From Bacillota bacterium (GTDB lineage Bacteria > Bacillota > Clostridia > Peptostreptococcales > Anaerovoracaceae): a DNA stretch of 64,000 nucleotides. Made by a program: the position numbers and the translations under genes. Positions 8,547 to 16,936 of this stretch are shown in pieces. The notes under the pieces were generated by a model. That model saw nothing but the letters and a program-made list of their open reading frames with translations. It made no database searches and was not told the origin of the DNA. Numbering within the stretch: the first letter of the stretch is position 1; each line of letters begins with the position of its first letter. The stretch lies in the NCBI GenBank assembly GCA_017436705.1, contig JAFSCP010000018.1:16419-80418 (forward strand), in the 5' to 3' direction.

Positions 8547-9282
8547 TATTATTTATCCTTTCCATCATCACAACTGCAGCAGCCATAAGCCCCAGTGCAA
8601 AAGTCATAATCATCACTCCCTCCCTGGTTTCGGTCATGGGCTTCAGATAATCCGGTGCAATGATTTTCAGAAGCAAAATCAGTACAAATGGAGAACCCAT
8701 CACAATCCTGCTTTCAAATCTTTTCTGAGCCATCAGCGTTTTCAGTTCTCTTTCAAGGTTTATTTTATCACCGATAATTGAAGTTGCCCTGTTTATAGCC
8801 TTTGGCAGATCACCCCCGGTTATCCTGCAGCTTTCGTAAACTGCCGCAAAATCAGCTGCATCTTCCAGCCCGCTTCTTTCAGCAAACTGACGCAATACCA
8901 CTGAATCCTTTTCATTGCCTTCTTTTATCTGCCTGGTCATGTAATCCAGTTCTTTCATTATGTAATCATCCGGTCCGTACGTTGATTTCCAGAAATCAAC
9001 AGATTCTTCAAGGGCCTGCCCCATTGTTCTTCCCGCCGATACTGACGAGGATACCGAGTAAAGCATATCCCTGAACTGCACAAGTCTCTGGCTACGCTTT
9101 TTTTCTATAACAGTTTTTTTATATACAGGAAAGAAAAAGACGAAGCCAGCTGTCAGTACAAGTCCGGCCAGCGGTTTCCCGTAAAACAGCAGACCCGTCA
9201 GCATTCCTGCACCTGCCGCACATGAAGCAAAAATCCTTATTTCCTTATCCGACAATGCCAGATTTTCTGAGCTTTTCCCCAT
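8536..9282 (-). CDS. tadB: TadB-like platform protein (GspF domain)
   Basis: 248 residues: two N-terminal membrane helices (about 17-50), a GspF domain (QFRDMLYSVSSSVSAGRTMGQALEES ... ESCRITGGDLPKAINRA), and two C-terminal helices (about 190-240). This is the standard TadB layout. It overlaps tadA by 38 bases and tadC by 11, indicating one operon with coupled translation. It acts in the cytoplasmic membrane as the platform driven by the TadA ATPase. Confidence 0.85.
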   Translation of the reverse strand: MGKSSENLALSDKEIRIFASCAAGAGMLTGLLFYGKPLAGLVLTAGFVFFFPVYKKTVIEKKRSQRLVQFRDMLYSVSSSVSAGRTMGQALEESVDFWKSTYGPDDYIMKELDYMTRQIKEGNEKDSVVLRQFAERSGLEDAADFAAVYESCRITGGDLPKAINRATSIIGDKINLERELKTLMAQKRFESRIVMGSPFVLILLLKIIAPDYLKPMTETREGVMIMTFALGLMAAAVVMMERINNIEI

Positions 9283-10480
9283 ACTTTTCTCCTTTCAGTA
9301 TAATTTTTCTGCTGTTTATAAGCTTATTACCGGTATATACAAGACTGCCGTTTCCACCGGCTGTCATCAGCGGATTCAACTCGAACCGGCCATTTTCATA
9401 CCCGGCAATCTCCGTAATTTCAACGATTCTGCGTCTTCCATCCCCGAACTTTTCTATATGCACAATTATATCTATTCCTTCTGCAATCTGAGCCCGGACA
9501 GCATCGATATCAAGAGATTGTGCCATCAGATACATCGACTCCAATCTCCGCAGCATACCTGTTACAGAATTTCCGTGACCTGTGCTCATACTCCCTGAAT
9601 GTCCTGTGTTCATTGCCTGAAGCATATCGGCCACTTCTGCCCCTCTTACCTCGCCCACAATGATTCTGTCAGGCCTCATTCTCAGACTGCTGCGTATGAG
9701 CTGGGACATTGAAACCTGTCCCTTACCTGATGCATTGCTGCTCCTGCATTCCATATGAACAATATTTTCTATTCCCGGAAGTTTCAGTTCTGCAGAATCT
9801 TCTATAACTATTACCCGTTCCTGCCGCGGCACTGAGTCTGCCAGAGTATTCAGCAGAGTAGTTTTCCCTGATGATGTCCCTCCGCTGACAAATATGTTAT
9901 ATCCGCATTCAACCAGAATTTCCAGCAAAAAAGCTGCATCTTCTGTCACCGTACCGTTGTTTATAAGGTCGGCCATCTTCATGTACCGCTCTGAAAATTT
10001 ACGGATGGTAAGAATGGGGCCATTGACTGCGACATTTTTATATACACCATTGACTCTGGAACCATCCGCAAGTCTGGCATCCACAATAGGGTTCATTTCA
10101 CTGATTTCTCTGTGCACATCTCCGGCCACATTTCTTATTACTTCTTCCAGTTCTTCTGCAGAATCAAAGCAGAACCTGTACTTTTCAATCTTTCCGCCCT
10201 TTTCCACAAAAATATTTTCAGGGCCGTTCACCATGATTTCTGTAACATTCTCATCATCTGCCAGCGGCTGAAGAATTCCCAGGCGACACCTCGTCTTGAA
10301 GAAAATTTTATTTATGCATTCCTCAGCTTCTTCATCATCAAGAACGCTGCACCTGGGGTCATCAAATACAGCCCGTACAATAATCTCCATTGCCTGCTTA
10401 TCATCCGGATTTTCAGCTGCGCTCAGGCTTTTTCTTGCAGAGGCAAGAATATCATTTATAAAAATAGCTTTGTTCATCAT
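9245..10480 (-). CDS. tadA: TadA/CpaF-type secretion ATPase
   Basis: About 411 residues. Walker A is FVSGGTSSGKTTLLNTL, followed by the Asp box IVIEDSAEL, Walker B GEVRGAEVADMLQAMNTGHSGSM and the His box STGHGNS, all diagnostic of VirB11/CpaF hexameric ATPases that power pilus assembly. Start choice is open: ATG 10480 and ATG 10477 (protein begins MMNKAIFI) follow GAGAG, while a TTG at 10495 would add five residues. It overlaps the upstream tadZ gene by about 29 bases. Confidence 0.93.
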   Translation of the reverse strand: MMNKAIFINDILASARKSLSAAENPDDKQAMEIIVRAVFDDPRCSVLDDEEAEECINKIFFKTRCRLGILQPLADDENVTEIMVNGPENIFVEKGGKIEKYRFCFDSAEELEEVIRNVAGDVHREISEMNPIVDARLADGSRVNGVYKNVAVNGPILTIRKFSERYMKMADLINNGTVTEDAAFLLEILVECGYNIFVSGGTSSGKTTLLNTLADSVPRQERVIVIEDSAELKLPGIENIVHMECRSSNASGKGQVSMSQLIRSSLRMRPDRIIVGEVRGAEVADMLQAMNTGHSGSMSTGHGNSVTGMLRRLESMYLMAQSLDIDAVRAQIAEGIDIIVHIEKFGDGRRRIVEITEIAGYENGRFELNPLMTAGGNGSLVYTGNKLINSRKIILKGEKYGEKLRKSGIVG

Positions 10481-11363
10481 CCAGTTCACTCTCAATCATT
10501 GTTATCAGATCCCTTACCGATCCGGCAAAAGCCTTATTCATTGAAATTTCAACGTTTTCGCCTATGCGGGAAAAGCTTTCGCTGTCCATCTGAATCTTAA
10601 CAAAACGGCCATCAGCCATCCTGTATGGTGCCTTGTTAAGTACATAAAACTCCAGGCTTCCCCATTCTGTTTCATTTCTTGCCAGCTGTTCAAAATTCTC
10701 CGCTCTCCGGTCTCCATATGCTTCAACATTTATTGTTGCCTGGCAGGAAATACTTCTGTAATCCCTGCTGTTTCCCGCATCTGTTACAACCACACTGAAT
10801 CCATTGTGTTTCAGATATTCATTCAGCTCCGGTACTGGTTTTTCAATAGCCAGCACCGTCACGCCGTACCTGTCCTCACAAATGTATCTTTCAATATCCA
10901 TATCCATCCCGTGGCTCAAAAAATATGTAAGCTCCCTGCCTCTGAACATATATGGTGCTGTCTCTGAATACATTGCTGCATCCCTGCCGTCGCCAATACT
11001 TACAAAGGCTGTCCTGCCGCCGGACCTTGCTGCAAGTATTCTGGCGATGGTAATACCCACAGCAGTACATCCGGCTCCTCCGGAGCAGCTGCGTACCACA
11101 TATGTCCGCAAAGTTTCTTCCCCGCCCGGAAGGCATGCTCTGAACCTCTCCCCTGCAGCACCTGCAATCCCGAAAATCATCCGGCTTACAGGAAAAAACG
11201 CCTCCGCTGAATTATCATCTATAACAAAATCCGCATCATCTGAAAACATGCCCTGCTCTGACACAATAAACTCAATGCCTGACACCAGCTCACTTATCCG
11301 ACGCATCAGGTCAAGTCCATATTTTTCATCATTTACAGCAACGGCAATACGTATTTTTTTCAT
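10452..11363 (-). CDS. tadZ: TadZ/CpaE-like ATPase-fold protein with degenerate P-loop
   Basis: 303 residues, first gene of the Tad operon. An N-terminal receiver-like region (IRIAVAVNDEKYGLDLMRRISEL) precedes a ParA/MinD-type domain. The P-loop reads SCSGGAGCTAV, so both the signature lysine near the start and the GKT lysine of KGGVGKT are missing; ATP binding may be weak or lost. TadZ proteins place the pilus machine at the cell pole. ATG at 11363 follows GAGGGG. The call rests on position and fold pattern. Confidence 0.75.
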   Translation of the reverse strand: MKKIRIAVAVNDEKYGLDLMRRISELVSGIEFIVSEQGMFSDDADFVIDDNSAEAFFPVSRMIFGIAGAAGERFRACLPGGEETLRTYVVRSCSGGAGCTAVGITIARILAARSGGRTAFVSIGDGRDAAMYSETAPYMFRGRELTYFLSHGMDMDIERYICEDRYGVTVLAIEKPVPELNEYLKHNGFSVVVTDAGNSRDYRSISCQATINVEAYGDRRAENFEQLARNETEWGSLEFYVLNKAPYRMADGRFVKIQMDSESFSRIGENVEISMNKAFAGSVRDLITMIESELDDEQSYFYK

Positions 11364-11398
11364 AACCCCTCTTTTCCATTTCCTTACTGTTTATTTAC

Positions 11399-11427
11399 AA
11401 TATATGCCATTTGTAATAAAATGTCAA
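11399..11427 (-). promoter_or_regulatory. Sigma-A-type promoter of the Tad operon
   Basis: -35 TTGACA (11422-11427) and -10 TATATT (11399-11404) with a 17-base spacer, 35 bases upstream of the tadZ start. No operator is evident. Confidence 0.8.
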
Positions 11428-11451
11428 TGTTTTCGAACCCATTTTTTTCCA

Positions 11452-11487
11452 ACAAAATAACCGTCGGTTCGACAAAATCCGACGGTT
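11452..11487 (-). terminator. Terminator after the TepA-like gene
   Basis: Minus-strand stem AACCGTCGG / CCGACGGTT with an 11-base loop followed by ATTTTGTT. It lies 14 bases past the stop and just upstream of the Tad promoter. Confidence 0.85.
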
Positions 11488-11500
11488 ACACTCTTTTGCA

Positions 11501-12178
11501 CTATTCGGTTTTTCCAATCAGCTCACGCAGCTTCGCCAGTGCCTGTGTCAGTGTCCCAAGACCGTCCACAAGGCCCATATTTACCGCCTCAGGCCCGAAA
11601 AGCAGCGTACCCACATCATTGGCCATATTGCTTGTACAGTTCATTTTTTCCTCGATTTCAGCCCTTGAAGCATGCGAATGTTCAACTATAAAATCCACAA
11701 CCCTGTCCTGAGTTTTTTTCATATACTCAAAAGTCGGTTCAGCAGTAATAAGTGTGCCGCTGGTACGTATAGGATGAAGGGTCATAGTGGCTGACTTTGC
11801 CACGAAGGAATAATCGGCAGATACTGCAAGGGGTATGCCTATGCTGTGTCCCCCTCCTATCACCAGTGAAACTGTTGGTTTTGATATACCTGCAATAAGT
11901 TCAGCCAGTGCAAGTCCTGCTTCCACATCCCCGCCTACTGTATTGAGTACCAGAAGCAGCCCTTTTATATCCGGATTTTCCTCCACGGCTATAAGTTCAG
12001 GAATGAGATGTTCATACCTTGTAGCTTTGGTATCCTGCGGCAGCACCGAATGACCCTCAATACTTCCGATTATGTTGATGTACTGAATGTCGCTTTTAAA
12101 ATTACTGCCACTTGTCAGAAGGCCAAGTTCCTTGATGATGTCGGCAGTTTCCTTGTCCTTTTCTTTTTCGTCACTCAT
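11501..12178 (-). CDS. ClpP-fold serine protease of the TepA/YmfB type
   Basis: 225 residues from ATG 12178. A longer reading frame upstream runs through the divergent gene and is rejected; MSDEKEKD follows GAGGAG. The ClpP/crotonase fold is visible: VLNTVGGDVEAGLALAELI, then VIGGGHSIGIPLAVSADYSFVA with Ser in the GGGHSIG nucleophile motif, and ATMTLHPIR with the catalytic His. TepA-like proteases are found next to sporulation/spoIIIE loci in Bacilli and Clostridia. It is divergent from a YlmC/YmxH gene across 67 bases. Its substrate is unknown. Confidence 0.8.
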   Translation of the reverse strand: MSDEKEKDKETADIIKELGLLTSGSNFKSDIQYINIIGSIEGHSVLPQDTKATRYEHLIPELIAVEENPDIKGLLLVLNTVGGDVEAGLALAELIAGISKPTVSLVIGGGHSIGIPLAVSADYSFVAKSATMTLHPIRTSGTLITAEPTFEYMKKTQDRVVDFIVEHSHASRAEIEEKMNCTSNMANDVGTLLFGPEAVNMGLVDGLGTLTQALAKLRELIGKTE

Positions 12179-12245
12179 ATTTTCAAATCTCTCCTCGTAA
12201 ATTAAAGTAATTCTTTTTTTATTATTTGCAAGGGAGGTCCATAAT

Positions 12246-12476
12246 ATGCTTTTAAGTGAAATCGGTGACAAAGAAATCGTTGATATTTCAAAGGGCAGTA
12301 TGCACGGGCGGCTGTGGGATGCCGAAATGCTTTTTGATGAAAACACTGGCATTATTCATTCCCTTCTTGTTCCCGATTTTCAGGGAGTAAAAAACCGCTT
12401 TCATGAGGAACTTCAACTACCCTGGAGTTCAGTCATAATCATCGGCGAGGATGTTATTATTTTCAGATCCCGCTAG
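12246..12476 (+). CDS. YlmC/YmxH-family PRC-barrel protein
   Basis: 76 residues forming a PRC-barrel: LLSEIGDKEIVDISKGSMHG, then LFDENTGIIHSLLVPD, then LPWSSVIIIGEDVIIF. The IGEDVII ending is characteristic of the YlmC/YmxH family, conserved in endospore-forming Firmicutes. ATG follows AAGGGAGGTCCATAAT. It is transcribed away from the TepA-like gene and faces the CorC gene. The exact function is unknown; YlmC/YmxH genes are linked to sporulation lineages. Confidence 0.85.
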   Translation: MLLSEIGDKEIVDISKGSMHGRLWDAEMLFDENTGIIHSLLVPDFQGVKNRFHEELQLPWSSVIIIGEDVIIFRSR

Positions 12477-12482
12477 TTCCAT

Positions 12483-12508
12483 AAAAAAAGCAGCATTACT
12501 GCTGCTTT
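12483..12508 (-). terminator. Bidirectional terminator between ylmC-like and corC-like genes
   Basis: AAGCAGCA-TTAC-TGCTGCTT hairpin. On the minus strand it is followed by seven T; on the plus strand by TTTCTT. The stem overlaps the last codons of the minus-strand gene. Confidence 0.8.
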
Positions 12509-13803
12509 CTTGATACTGTTATAACTTCTGCTCTGTGTTCATGTACCTTGTCAATACTTACTTCAAGTTCCTCTGTTTCGAAAACAACTGTAGTTCCATC
12601 TTCCGGAATACGTCCGAGCTTTCCGATAATATATCCTCCGAATGTGTCATATTCTTCAGATGGAAGAACAAGCCCGAGAGCTTCTGCTGCATCATCAATA
12701 TCCGCAAGACCCTGTATTACCCACTGATTCTCACTGGTTTTACGGATATCCTCTTCTTTGGGAGTTTCACCTTCTTCAAACATTTCGCCCATTATCAGTT
12801 CTACCAGGTCATGCATCGTAACGATACCGCTCATGCCGCCATATTCATCTATAGCTACTGCAAAATGGACTCCTGTGGATTTCATGTTTCTGCACAGGTT
12901 CTGTGCTTTCATATTCTCAGGTACGAAATATGCCTTACGCAGACATGTTTCCAGTACTTTACCCTGTGACATTTCTCTGTCTTTTTCATCCATACGCAAA
13001 AATGCCCTCGTATCCAGTACTCCCACAATGTCATCGCTGTCCTCGCCGTAAACAGGCATGTAATTGTGTCTGGACTCTTTTATAATCTTTTCCCATTCTT
13101 CAACAGTTTCGTCCATATCCAGAGAAACAACATCCTTGCGGTGAGTGCAGATCTCATCTACAGAAACATCGTCAAAGTCAAGAACATTCTGTATCATGAT
13201 GTTTTCATCGCTGTCTATTACACCCTTTTCACTGCCTGCTGCCACCATCATACGGATTTCTTCTTCTGTGACAGTTTCATCCTGATCCGGATTAATACGC
13301 ATCAGGCGAAGGACACTGTTGGTAGACGCAGTCAGCAGCCACACAAGTGGTCTGAAAAGTTTGGAAACAATATAAAGCGGGCCGGATACTGCCATTGCAA
13401 TGCCTTCTGTCCTGTTCATGGCAACACGTTTAGGAATGAGTTCCCCGAAGACAATGCTGAAATAAGCAATTATTATTGTAATCAGGAAAACGCAGATGTC
13501 CTTAAGAACACTTTCAGGAACCGGTACTCCCGCACCAATAAGAACTGCAACCAGAGGTCCTGCAAAATTATCAGCAGCATAGGCACTGCCCAGAAAACCA
13601 GCCAGTGTGATACATACTTGAATCGTAGCAAGGAATCTTGCAGGCTGGGAAGTAAGTGCAACAAGCTTTTTTGCACGTCTGTCTCCGCCGTCAGCCATGC
13701 GCGCAAGCTTAACGTCGTTCATTGAAATAACTGCAATTTCTGCACTGGCACATACTGCATTCAGTGCAATAAGTATAATCTGTAAAATAACGGCTCCTGC
13801 CAT
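12496..13803 (-). CDS. CorC/HlyC-family transporter (CNNM, CBS pair, CorC_HlyC domain)
   Basis: About 435 residues from ATG 13803, chosen because AGGAGG sits 5 bases ahead of it; ATG 13806 is also possible. Residues 1-190 are the CNNM/DUF21 membrane domain with four helices (AEIAVISMNDVKL, FSIVFGELIPKRVAM). Residues 205-330 are a CBS pair (VDEICTHRKDVVSLDMDETVEE), and the C-terminus is the CorC_HlyC domain (YDTFGGYIIGKLGRIPEDG). The family moves or senses Mg2+ and other divalent cations. It is transcribed alone. The old hemolysin name is historical. Confidence 0.9.
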   Translation of the reverse strand: MAGAVILQIILIALNAVCASAEIAVISMNDVKLARMADGGDRRAKKLVALTSQPARFLATIQVCITLAGFLGSAYAADNFAGPLVAVLIGAGVPVPESVLKDICVFLITIIIAYFSIVFGELIPKRVAMNRTEGIAMAVSGPLYIVSKLFRPLVWLLTASTNSVLRLMRINPDQDETVTEEEIRMMVAAGSEKGVIDSDENIMIQNVLDFDDVSVDEICTHRKDVVSLDMDETVEEWEKIIKESRHNYMPVYGEDSDDIVGVLDTRAFLRMDEKDREMSQGKVLETCLRKAYFVPENMKAQNLCRNMKSTGVHFAVAIDEYGGMSGIVTMHDLVELIMGEMFEEGETPKEEDIRKTSENQWVIQGLADIDDAAEALGLVLPSEEYDTFGGYIIGKLGRIPEDGTTVVFETEELEVSIDKVHEHRAEVITVSRKQQ

Positions 13804-13822
13804 CATATCCTCCTCGTATAAC

Positions 13823-13860
13823 AAAAGGCGCAGTCTGCAACTGCAGGCCGCACCCTTTTA
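13823..13860 (-). terminator. Terminator after the Na/Pi cotransporter
   Basis: Imperfect long hairpin on the minus strand (AAAAGGGTGCGGCCTGCA / TGCAGACTGCGCCTTTT) ending in TTTTGTTA, just past the stop at 13868. Confidence 0.7.
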
Positions 13861-13867
13861 ATTATGA

Positions 13868-15634
13868 TTAGTTAAGGGAATACTTTTCAGCATATTCTCT
13901 TTCTTTTTCTTCGAAGTTTTCCATATCGTACTTCTTGAGTCTTCTTGCATATTTGTGCATGTCGAAACCTTCGTTTGCAGTTTCAATTGTGCAGATTGCA
14001 AGGTTGGAACAGTGGTCTGCAACTCTTTCCAGGTTTGTTCCAAGGTCGGAAAGAATGAAACCAAGTTCGATTGTGCACTGACCCTTTCTCAGTCTTTCGA
14101 TGTGACCGTCCTTTACCTTTGCATGGATTTCGTCGATAACTTCTTCCAGTGGTTCTACATTGGTTGCAAGTTCCACATCCTTTTCAACGAAGGAATTAAC
14201 TGCAATTTCAACGATTTCTTCAACTGCCTGCATATAAATGCCAACTTCTCTCTTAGCTTCATCAGAGAAATGAATTCCCTTTGTATGAAGTTCATGTGCA
14301 ACTTCTGCAATATTCTTGGCGTGGTCAGAGATTCTTTCAAGGTCGCCTACATTATGGAGAATTGCATTGAGCACGTTGTTTTCTTCGATGGAAAGATCCT
14401 GTCTTTCAAGCTTGATGATGTACTCGCTGAGCGCGTCTTCATAACGGTCAATCTTGCTTTCAAGAAGATTTACGTAGTCGAATTTATCTTCGTCATATTT
14501 ATTTACTAAGTTCATGGCAGCCACAATACTGTCTTTGGACAGGTTTGCCATCTTAGCTGCTACTGCCTTACATTCCATAACCGCAACGGATGGAGTTTCC
14601 AGGAAACGTTCGTCCAGGAAAGTAAGTGTTCCGTCCTGTGCCTTCTTTTCAGGTTCTGCTGAATCCTTTACAAGAAGTATTGCAAGCTTTTCAAGCTGCT
14701 TGTAGAAAGGAAGGAGCATCAATGTAGCGCACACGTTGAAAATACTGTGAATTACTGCAATATTCTGAGGAGCTACTGCCTTGTCCATGAAATCAAATCC
14801 TACGATTGCATTGGCACCATAGAATGCAATAAGGAAAATGATTGTACCAATCAGGTTAAATGATAAGTGAACCGCAGCTACACGTTTCGCGCCTTTATTT
14901 GCACCAATGGATGAAAGAATTGCTGTCACACAAGTACCGATATTCTGACCCATGATGATAGGAATTGCTGTTCCGAAGTTAATTGCCCCGGTCAGACAAA
15001 GTGCCTGAAGAATACCGACTGAAGCTGATGAACTCTGGATTGCAGCAGTTACGATTGCACCCGCAGCCACACCAAGGATAGGGTTGGAGAACATTGTGAG
15101 AATATTTACGAACTCAGGAACTTCCTTAAGAGGTTCTACTGCAGAACTCATAATATCCATACCATACATAAGTACTGCGAAACCGATCATAATCATACCG
15201 ATATTATATTTCTTTTCGTTCTTCATGAACATCATGAAAACTATTGCCACTGCCGCAAGAATCGGCGAGAATGACATCGGTTTGAGAAGCTGCATGAACA
15301 CGCTGTCGCCTTCCACAGCAGTTAAGCTGAGAAGCCATGCAGTAGCAGTTGTACCGATGTTTGCACCCATGATTACAGGAATAGCCTGTGCAAGTTTCAT
15401 GATACCGGAGTTTACGAAACCTACCAGCATAACTGTAGTTGCAGATGAACTCTGGATTACAGCTGTTACAACCGCACCGAGCAGTACGCCCTTAGGAACG
15501 CTTGAAGTAAGTTTGCCTAAAATTGATTCAAGTTTGCTTCCGGAAGTTCTTGTAAGACCGTCGCCCATCGTTTCCATACCGAAGAGGAAAAGACAAAGAC
15601 CGCCGATCATTTGTAAGACGTCAAAAATATCCAT
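13868..15634 (-). CDS. Na/Pi cotransporter family protein with PhoU domain
   Basis: 588 residues. The membrane part (residues 1-320) holds the two inverted Na_Pi_cotrans repeats, each with a QSSSA signature (VIQSSSATTVMLVGF and AIQSSSASVGILQAL). The C-terminal 240 residues are a PhoU-like helical domain (LSKDSIVAAMNLVNKYDEDK ... HNVGDLERISDHAKNIAE). This is the NptA/YjbB-type architecture for sodium-driven phosphate movement with a PhoU regulatory part. GGAG precedes ATG 15634. It is a single-gene unit between two terminators. Confidence 0.93.
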   Translation of the reverse strand: MDIFDVLQMIGGLCLFLFGMETMGDGLTRTSGSKLESILGKLTSSVPKGVLLGAVVTAVIQSSSATTVMLVGFVNSGIMKLAQAIPVIMGANIGTTATAWLLSLTAVEGDSVFMQLLKPMSFSPILAAVAIVFMMFMKNEKKYNIGMIMIGFAVLMYGMDIMSSAVEPLKEVPEFVNILTMFSNPILGVAAGAIVTAAIQSSSASVGILQALCLTGAINFGTAIPIIMGQNIGTCVTAILSSIGANKGAKRVAAVHLSFNLIGTIIFLIAFYGANAIVGFDFMDKAVAPQNIAVIHSIFNVCATLMLLPFYKQLEKLAILLVKDSAEPEKKAQDGTLTFLDERFLETPSVAVMECKAVAAKMANLSKDSIVAAMNLVNKYDEDKFDYVNLLESKIDRYEDALSEYIIKLERQDLSIEENNVLNAILHNVGDLERISDHAKNIAEVAHELHTKGIHFSDEAKREVGIYMQAVEEIVEIAVNSFVEKDVELATNVEPLEEVIDEIHAKVKDGHIERLRKGQCTIELGFILSDLGTNLERVADHCSNLAICTIETANEGFDMHKYARRLKKYDMENFEEKEREYAEKYSLN

Positions 15635-15774
15635 TTTTTTCTCCTTTTATGTTTATATTACTTTTTGTTTACACAATAATAACCGCATTTCCACAATTTA
15701 TATTCTACATCCAAACTAATAAAAAGAAAAGTTAAATATATGTAAAATCTTTTGACGCAAACTTAAAATAACCA

Positions 15775-15807
15775 TAAAAATACAGCCCATATTTCTGCAG
15801 GCTGTAT
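15775..15807 (-). terminator. Terminator after the luxR-type gene
   Basis: Minus-strand stem ATACAGCC / GGCTGTAT followed by TTTTTATGG, 7 bases past the stop at 15814. Confidence 0.82.
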
Positions 15808-15813
15808 AATGAC

Positions 15814-16758
15814 TTATTTATTTAATTCTTCTCTGATTTTATTGGCTGCCTGCACCCTGTCCTCCACATCAAGTTTTTTATAGAGGCGGGAGCTGTGAAC
15901 CCTTATAGTGTTTTCCGAAAGCCCCAGCTCATCTGCTATCTGCGTGATACGCTTTCCTTCGTAAATCGCCCTTACAATTTCCGTTTCTCTGTCCGTCAGG
16001 CCATACATGCTGCAGAATTTTTTCATGCCTGTTTCAGAGTCTGTTTCTCCGCTATTCTTGTCTTTATGCTCCGCATAACAGCCTCTGCAGATTACGATAA
16101 TGCTGTAGATGCCTATAAAAAGCCAGCCTGCTATGTAAATAGCATCAAGCCCCGCAGGATATTCAGCCATTCTGATGTTTAGAATCTCGTCCCAAATATA
16201 AACGACCGTCAGCAGCATGAAAACAACGCAGTATACGCTCAAATCCCCGGAGGATACCGGGTTCGTGCTGCGGATCTTTGATATGTTTTTATAACAGCAG
16301 ATTACTGTAATTATTCCTGACAGAGCATATGTTGCAATATTCACACCACTGTATACAGCCTGCGACATGCCTTCCGGCTTTATGGTGTCTGTAATCTCCA
16401 TAACTATAATAACAGCCTCAAGTGCTATGAAAAAAAAGATCCACCTACTCCTTCTCTGCTGTCCTGCCGCAGTGCGCGCCAGCTCAATCATTCCGTAATA
16501 GCTCCAGGGCCACAGTGCTGCTGCAATTACCCATATAATAAACAAAGGCTTATACAGCTCACCTTTAAAGAAAAAATCTATCAGAAAGTCCGTCGTATTG
16601 AGCATCACAAGCACCGCGATGAAAAAAGTAAAAGACCTGCTGCCTATCCATTCAGTACTGAACTGCATACCTTTTTTCGCCGCAAATAAATTTATCACCA
16701 GCGCAGCACTTCCTGTAATAATTGCAGCACCGTATAAAAGTGTAATGTATGCCTCCAT
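15814..16758 (-). CDS. Membrane-anchored LuxR-type transcriptional regulator
   Basis: 314 residues. About seven hydrophobic segments fill residues 5-225, and the C-terminal 65 residues are a GerE/LuxR helix-turn-helix (LTDRETEIVRAIYEGKRITQIA, then LGLSENTIRVHSSRLYKKL). DNA-binding domains on a seven-helix membrane sensor are a recognised clostridial and actinobacterial design. ATG at 16758 follows AGGAGG. It lies downstream of nhaC but behind nhaC's terminator. The signal and target are unknown; control of nhaC would be a reasonable guess only. Confidence 0.85.
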   Translation of the reverse strand: MEAYITLLYGAAIITGSAALVINLFAAKKGMQFSTEWIGSRSFTFFIAVLVMLNTTDFLIDFFFKGELYKPLFIIWVIAAALWPWSYYGMIELARTAAGQQRRSRWIFFFIALEAVIIVMEITDTIKPEGMSQAVYSGVNIATYALSGIITVICCYKNISKIRSTNPVSSGDLSVYCVVFMLLTVVYIWDEILNIRMAEYPAGLDAIYIAGWLFIGIYSIIVICRGCYAEHKDKNSGETDSETGMKKFCSMYGLTDRETEIVRAIYEGKRITQIADELGLSENTIRVHSSRLYKKLDVEDRVQAANKIREELNK

Positions 16759-16844
16759 ACGACAATCCTCCTACCCTGTAATTCAAGTATTTTAATCAGT
16801 ATACCACCGGATGCTTCATATGGCAAACTGTTTGATGCAACGGC

Positions 16845-16866
16845 AAAAAACCAGGAGGATTCCTGG
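16845..16866 (-). terminator. Terminator after nhaC
   Basis: Minus-strand stem CCAGGA-ATCC-TCCTGG immediately followed by TTTTTT. A wider outer pairing AACGGCAAAA / TTTTGCCGTT encloses it. Confidence 0.88.
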
Positions 16867-16936
16867 CTTTTGCCGTTCTTATTCATTCATTCAATATTAT
16901 TAAGAAGGACTTAATGCCCTTACTTAAACTATGTAA

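Noticed and set aside
12179..12352. Longer N-terminus for the TepA-like protein
   Set aside because: The extension is antisense to the ylmC-like gene and lacks a ribosome site; ATG 12178 follows GAGGAG.
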